Source of the DNA: Bacteroidota bacterium
Lineage (GTDB): Bacteria; Bacteroidota; Bacteroidia; Chitinophagales; Saprospiraceae
Direction: 5' to 3'
Length of the DNA stretch: 9,465 bases
NCBI GenBank assembly: GCA_029573365.1
Contig: JAKQGD010000667.1
Span: 1 to 9,465, forward strand
This document shows positions 7,369 to 9,465 of the stretch, one piece after another. Within the stretch, counting starts at the first letter, position 1, and every line of letters starts with the position of its first letter. Both the position numbers and the translations under genes were made by a program. A model generated the notes under the pieces. That model ran no database searches. It saw nothing but the letters and a program-made list of their open reading frames with translations, and was not told the origin of the DNA.

Positions 7369-7905
7369 TCAGGCAGACATTGACCTTACCAAAGAATAAT
7401 CACCATAACTTTCCTTAATCATCTCTTTAAGAGCTTTTCTGGCAAAGAATATACGGCTTTTGACGGTGCCCAGAGGCAGATTAAATTCATCAGCTATTTC
7501 CTGGTACTTAAATCCTTCGTAATGCATGACAAAAGGAATCCTGATGCTGTCTTCCAGGCTGTTTATCATTGCGTTAAGTTCATCCATCAATATATTTCTG
7601 GTAGCATCGTTTTCAATGGCGACGCTTCCGGAATTGATAAAATACAGGTTGTCAGTGGAGTCAATAATTGTATTTGACTTGGCCTTTTTCCTGTAATTAT
7701 TGATAAAGATGTTTTTCATGATGGTAAAAGTCCAGGCCTTAAAATTGGTATCTGGTCTGAACTTGTCCCTGTTTGTTATCGCTCTGATGGCTGTTTCCTG
7801 ATAAAGATCTCTGGCGTCTTCTGTATTTTTGGTGAGATTATATGCAAATGCATTTAGTGAATCGGTCAGCACTTCAAACTTTTTATCAAACTCCACTGTG
7901 GACAT
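7369..7905 (-). CDS. Sigma-70 family (ECF-like) RNA polymerase sigma factor, copy 1
   Basis: The 178-residue product has only sigma regions 2 and 4. Region 2 covers about residues 17-75 and includes the -10-recognition segment (TKNTEDARDLYQETAIRAI, then NFKAWTFTIMKNIFINNYRK). Region 4 covers about 110-165 and includes the helix-turn-helix FKYQEIADEFNLPLGTVKSR (142-161). It directs RNA polymerase to an unknown promoter set. The frame is open to an ATG at 7956, but I chose the ATG at 7905 (MSTVEF) for two reasons. It aligns with the start of the neighbouring paralog (MSTLEF), and the longer start would begin inside the -33 element of the gene's own promoter. The paralog is 65% identical without gaps (115/178 by hand count). 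No anti-sigma gene is adjacent. A terminator follows. Confidence 0.92.
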   Translation of the reverse strand: MSTVEFDKKFEVLTDSLNAFAYNLTKNTEDARDLYQETAIRAITNRDKFRPDTNFKAWTFTIMKNIFINNYRKKAKSNTIIDSTDNLYFINSGSVAIENDATRNILMDELNAMINSLEDSIRIPFVMHYEGFKYQEIADEFNLPLGTVKSRIFFARKALKEMIKESYGDYSLVRSMSA

Positions 7906-7914
7906 GATGGTAGG

Positions 7915-7930
7915 TTTTGTTGCAACAAAA
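7915..7930. promoter_or_regulatory. 16-bp perfect palindrome over the start region of sigma-factor copy 1
   Basis: TTTTGTTGCAACAAAA (7915-7930) is a perfect 16-bp palindrome. It overlaps the TTTTG of the -7 element and the expected transcription start. It could be a repressor operator or simply a chance AT-rich palindrome. The binding protein is unknown. Confidence 0.4.
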
Positions 7931-7956
7931 GTACAATTATATTGAACATTTATCAA
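7926..7956 (-). promoter_or_regulatory. Predicted Bacteroidota-type promoter of sigma-factor copy 1
   Basis: On the minus strand, TTG (7956-7954) is followed after exactly 20 bp by TACTTTTG (7933-7926), a full match to TAnnTTTG. Transcription would start near 7920, leaving a leader of about 15 nt before the ATG at 7905. This settles the start codon choice. Confidence 0.7.
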
Positions 7957-7973
7957 GTATCTGCCTCCGGATA

Positions 7974-8003
7974 TATGTTAAAGAAATGCTAAATTTTAAC
8001 ATA
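7974..8003. repeat. Inverted repeat upstream of the copy 1 promoter
   Basis: Perfect 9-bp arms TATGTTAAA (7974-7982) and TTTAACATA (7995-8003) are separated by 12 bp. Their centres are 21 bp apart, about two helical turns. The repeat lies 18 bp upstream of the -33 element. It has no T-run, so it is not a convincing terminator for the upstream gene. A regulator binding site is possible. Confidence 0.4.
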
Positions 8004-8074
8004 ACGTAAACCAATCAGATGCGTTGCACCAGATCTTAGTTTGTTTTGCCACAATTAAATGACCTGTCTGCTTG

Positions 8075-8611
8075 TCAGGCGGACATACCCCTTAGCAAGT
8101 AGAAGTCTCCGTAAAGCCTTGACAACTGGTCTTTAAGCAATTTTCTTGCAAAGAAGATCCTGCTTTTAACAGTCCCCAGGGGTAATGACAATTCCTCTGC
8201 TATTTCGTGGTATTTATAGCCCTCATAATGCATGATGAAGGGCTTTTTGACCGAGTCGTCGAGCTTATCTATGATTTGCTGCAACTCTTTCATCAGGATG
8301 TTTCTGCCTCCATCGTTGTGAATTTTTTCTCCACCGCTGTTCAAAAGGAAACTGCTCTCTGTGCTGTCCAGCATGGTGTTGGCCCGCACTTTTTTTCTGT
8401 AATTGTTGATGAAAATATTTTTCATGATGGTAAAAGCCCATGCTTTAAAATTAGTGTCGGCCATAAACTTGTCTTTGTTGTGAATAGCCCTGTATGCTGT
8501 TTCCTGATATAAATCCTTGGCATCCTCGGTATTTTTAGTCAGGCTGTATGCAAATGCCTGCAACGGTTCATGCAGCAGATTTAGGTTGTTTGTAAACTCA
8601 AGTGTTGACAT
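8075..8611 (-). CDS. Sigma-70 family (ECF-like) RNA polymerase sigma factor, copy 2
   Basis: The 178-residue paralog of the next gene downstream has the same architecture. Region 2 (about 17-75) includes TKNTEDAKDLYQETAYRAI and FTIMKNIFINNYRKK. Region 4 (about 110-165) includes YKYHEIAEELSLPLGTVKSR (142-161). The two proteins align end to end with no gap. They are most alike in the DNA-binding segments and differ most at residues 7-18, 81-90 and 161-170. Both end in a similar tail, YGD-x-x-L-x-R-x-MSA. The frame is open to an ATG at 8674, but that start lies upstream of the gene's own promoter. The ATG at 8611 (MSTLEF) is therefore chosen. The 163 bp to copy 1 hold no clear terminator, so read-through is possible although copy 1 has its own promoter. 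Confidence 0.92.
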   Translation of the reverse strand: MSTLEFTNNLNLLHEPLQAFAYSLTKNTEDAKDLYQETAYRAIHNKDKFMADTNFKAWAFTIMKNIFINNYRKKVRANTMLDSTESSFLLNSGGEKIHNDGGRNILMKELQQIIDKLDDSVKKPFIMHYEGYKYHEIAEELSLPLGTVKSRIFFARKLLKDQLSRLYGDFYLLRGMSA

Positions 8612-8631
8612 CTTAAGGTTTTTAGATGATA

Positions 8632-8662
8632 CAAAGATATTTTGTTTAACACTATAATGCAA
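8632..8662 (-). promoter_or_regulatory. Predicted Bacteroidota-type promoter of sigma-factor copy 2
   Basis: On the minus strand, TTG (8662-8660, within TTTTTG) is followed after exactly 20 bp by TATCTTTG (8639-8632), a full match to TAnnTTTG. Transcription would start near 8625, about 14 nt before the ATG at 8611. Spacing and leader length match those of copy 1. Confidence 0.7.
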
Positions 8663-8674
8663 AAAGTTAAACAA
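8642..8674. promoter_or_regulatory. Inverted repeat straddling the copy 2 promoter
   Basis: Perfect 9-bp arms TTGTTTAAC (8642-8650) and GTTAAACAA (8666-8674) flank 15 bp that contain the -33 element. One arm occupies the promoter spacer and the other lies just upstream of the -33. A dimeric regulator bound here would compete with RNA polymerase, so an operator is plausible. AT-rich chance repeats cannot be excluded. Confidence 0.45.
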
Positions 8675-8841
8675 TAATTGTTCTTATGTGCCAATAACCC
8701 AGGATTATAACGGCCACAAGCCGGTAAAATCCATGACATATTTTGAAGATAAGATAGTCACAAAGTATTGAAAACCAATAAAATGTAAGCAAAGTAATTG
8801 CAAGCAGGTCTTAAACGTAGCCTGTCGGCTGCACCAAGTCA

Positions 8842-9288
8842 TCAGAAGTCAATGACGGTCACTTCATAGATGAGCACGGCATTTTTTCGAATTCCGAAGG
8901 GCGGGTTGCCACCGTATCCTTTTTCTGAAGGGATGATGATTGTGCCCACGCCTCCTTTGCCCAGCAGTGCCAGTCCACTTTTTAGTCCTTCAATCATGTT
9001 AGAGAGTTTTAGCTTCACGGTTTTGCCTGCTGGGGATTTGTCAAAAACCGTATTGTCGAGGTATTTGCCTGTGTAGGTCATTTCGATTATGGAAGTCTCC
9101 GATGGTCGGTCAACTGAGCCGGGAGTGGTGATGGCCACTTTGACCCCTGATGTGTCTGTAACAGTAAGATTATGGGAAAGGATGTAATTCTCTATTTCTA
9201 CGTTTTCGCCCTGTGTGGAGTCGGTGCAAGAGGCAAGCAAGAGAACAAACAGTGCCATGAGGGACGCCGCCAAGGAAATACGCCTCAT
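8842..9288 (-). CDS. FKBP-type peptidyl-prolyl cis-trans isomerase lipoprotein
   Basis: The 148-residue product begins with a type II signal peptide with lipobox LASC and lipidated Cys21, so it is an envelope lipoprotein. The FKBP domain fills about residues 62-148. It contains the start segment SIIEMTYTGKY (66-76), VFDKS (81-85), MIEGLKSGLALLGKGG (98-113), IIPSEKGYG (118-126) and the last strand NAVLIYEVTVIDF (136-148). FKBPs catalyse cis-trans isomerisation of Xaa-Pro bonds and help envelope proteins fold. Leu102 replaces the Trp that usually floors the active site (GW in the neighbouring homolog), so activity may be altered. It starts 11 bp after the stop of another FKBP gene, indicating one transcript. 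Confidence 0.92.
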   Translation of the reverse strand: MRRISLAASLMALFVLLLASCTDSTQGENVEIENYILSHNLTVTDTSGVKVAITTPGSVDRPSETSIIEMTYTGKYLDNTVFDKSPAGKTVKLKLSNMIEGLKSGLALLGKGGVGTIIIPSEKGYGGNPPFGIRKNAVLIYEVTVIDF

Positions 9289-9299
9289 TTTTTCAACTT

Positions 9300-9465
9300 T
9301 TAAAAGTCTACCAGCTCGACATCAAAAATGAGCACAGCCGATGTTCGTCCTCCAACAGGACTCGTACCGTAGCCGTATTTGGATGGAATAAGCAACTTTC
9401 CTTTTCCTCCCTTGCCAAACTTGGGTATACCGATCTGCCATCCCTGAATCACTCCGTACAATGGA
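9300..9465 (-). CDS. FKBP-type peptidyl-prolyl isomerase, partial (C-terminal end)
   Basis: The gene runs off the right edge, so only the last 54 residues and the TAA stop are visible. They contain the core end of an FKBP domain: GVIQGWQIGIPKFGKGGKGK (the canonical active-site Trp is present), LLIPSKYGYG, and a last strand TSAVLIFDVELVDF. The N-terminus, and hence the signal peptide or fusion status, cannot be seen. It is a homolog of the next gene 11 bp downstream and presumably the upstream member of the same operon. Confidence 0.9.
   Translation of the reverse strand, partial: PLYGVIQGWQIGIPKFGKGGKGKLLIPSKYGYGTSPVGGRTSAVLIFDVELVDF

Noticed and set aside
7906..7956. Longer start for sigma copy 1 at 7956
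   Set aside because: The codon overlaps the predicted -33 element, and the extra 17 residues have no match in the paralog's extension.
8612..8674. Longer start for sigma copy 2 at 8674
   Set aside because: It lies upstream of the predicted promoter. MSTLEF at 8611 aligns with MSTVEF of the paralog.
8694..8730. Short CGGC/GCCG hairpin between the FKBP and sigma copy 2 genes
   Set aside because: The stem is only 4 bp with no T-tract. No convincing terminator is seen in this 230-bp gap, whose other visible content is the copy 2 promoter and its inverted repeat.

Overview
The window looks like chromosomal DNA from a gliding-type member of the Bacteroidota, possibly near the Saprospiraceae (this placement is weak). 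Three things support it. The gene run mutY-ssb-gldE-gldD, with gliding-motility proteins GldE and GldD, is characteristic of this phylum. Several genes carry promoters of the Bacteroidota type (TTG, about 20 bp, TAnnTTTG). Start codons lack clear Shine-Dalgarno sequences. Every gene I can support is on the minus strand, so transcription reads from high to low coordinates.

In transcription order: (1) At the right edge is the 3' end of an FKBP-type prolyl isomerase gene, followed 11 bp later by a complete FKBP-type lipoprotein gene. (2) Next are two adjacent paralogous sigma-70/ECF-like sigma factor genes of identical length (178 aa). About 65% of residues are identical by hand count. Each has its own Bacteroidota-type promoter with an identical 20-bp spacer, and each is accompanied by inverted repeats that could be operators. 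No anti-sigma gene lies beside them. (3) A hairpin terminator separates the sigma genes from mutY (adenine glycosylase), ssb (single-strand DNA-binding protein), gldE (CNNM/CBS/CorC-type membrane protein with a TTG start) and gldD (gliding lipoprotein). gldE and gldD overlap by 11 bp. (4) After a 190-bp gap comes a two-gene unit with a 4-bp ATGA overlap: a small secreted protein of unknown function and a secreted alpha/beta-hydrolase esterase with extra C-terminal beta-rich modules. (5) Last is a MacB/FtsX-type ABC transporter permease with its own promoter. Downstream of it is a short heptanucleotide tandem repeat and roughly 100 bp with no gene I can support.

Most of the window is ordinary housekeeping and gliding content. 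The least ordinary part is the twin sigma-factor locus with its promoter-proximal palindromes. I see no mobile element, CRISPR array, tRNA or rRNA, and no stretch over 300 bp without a gene.
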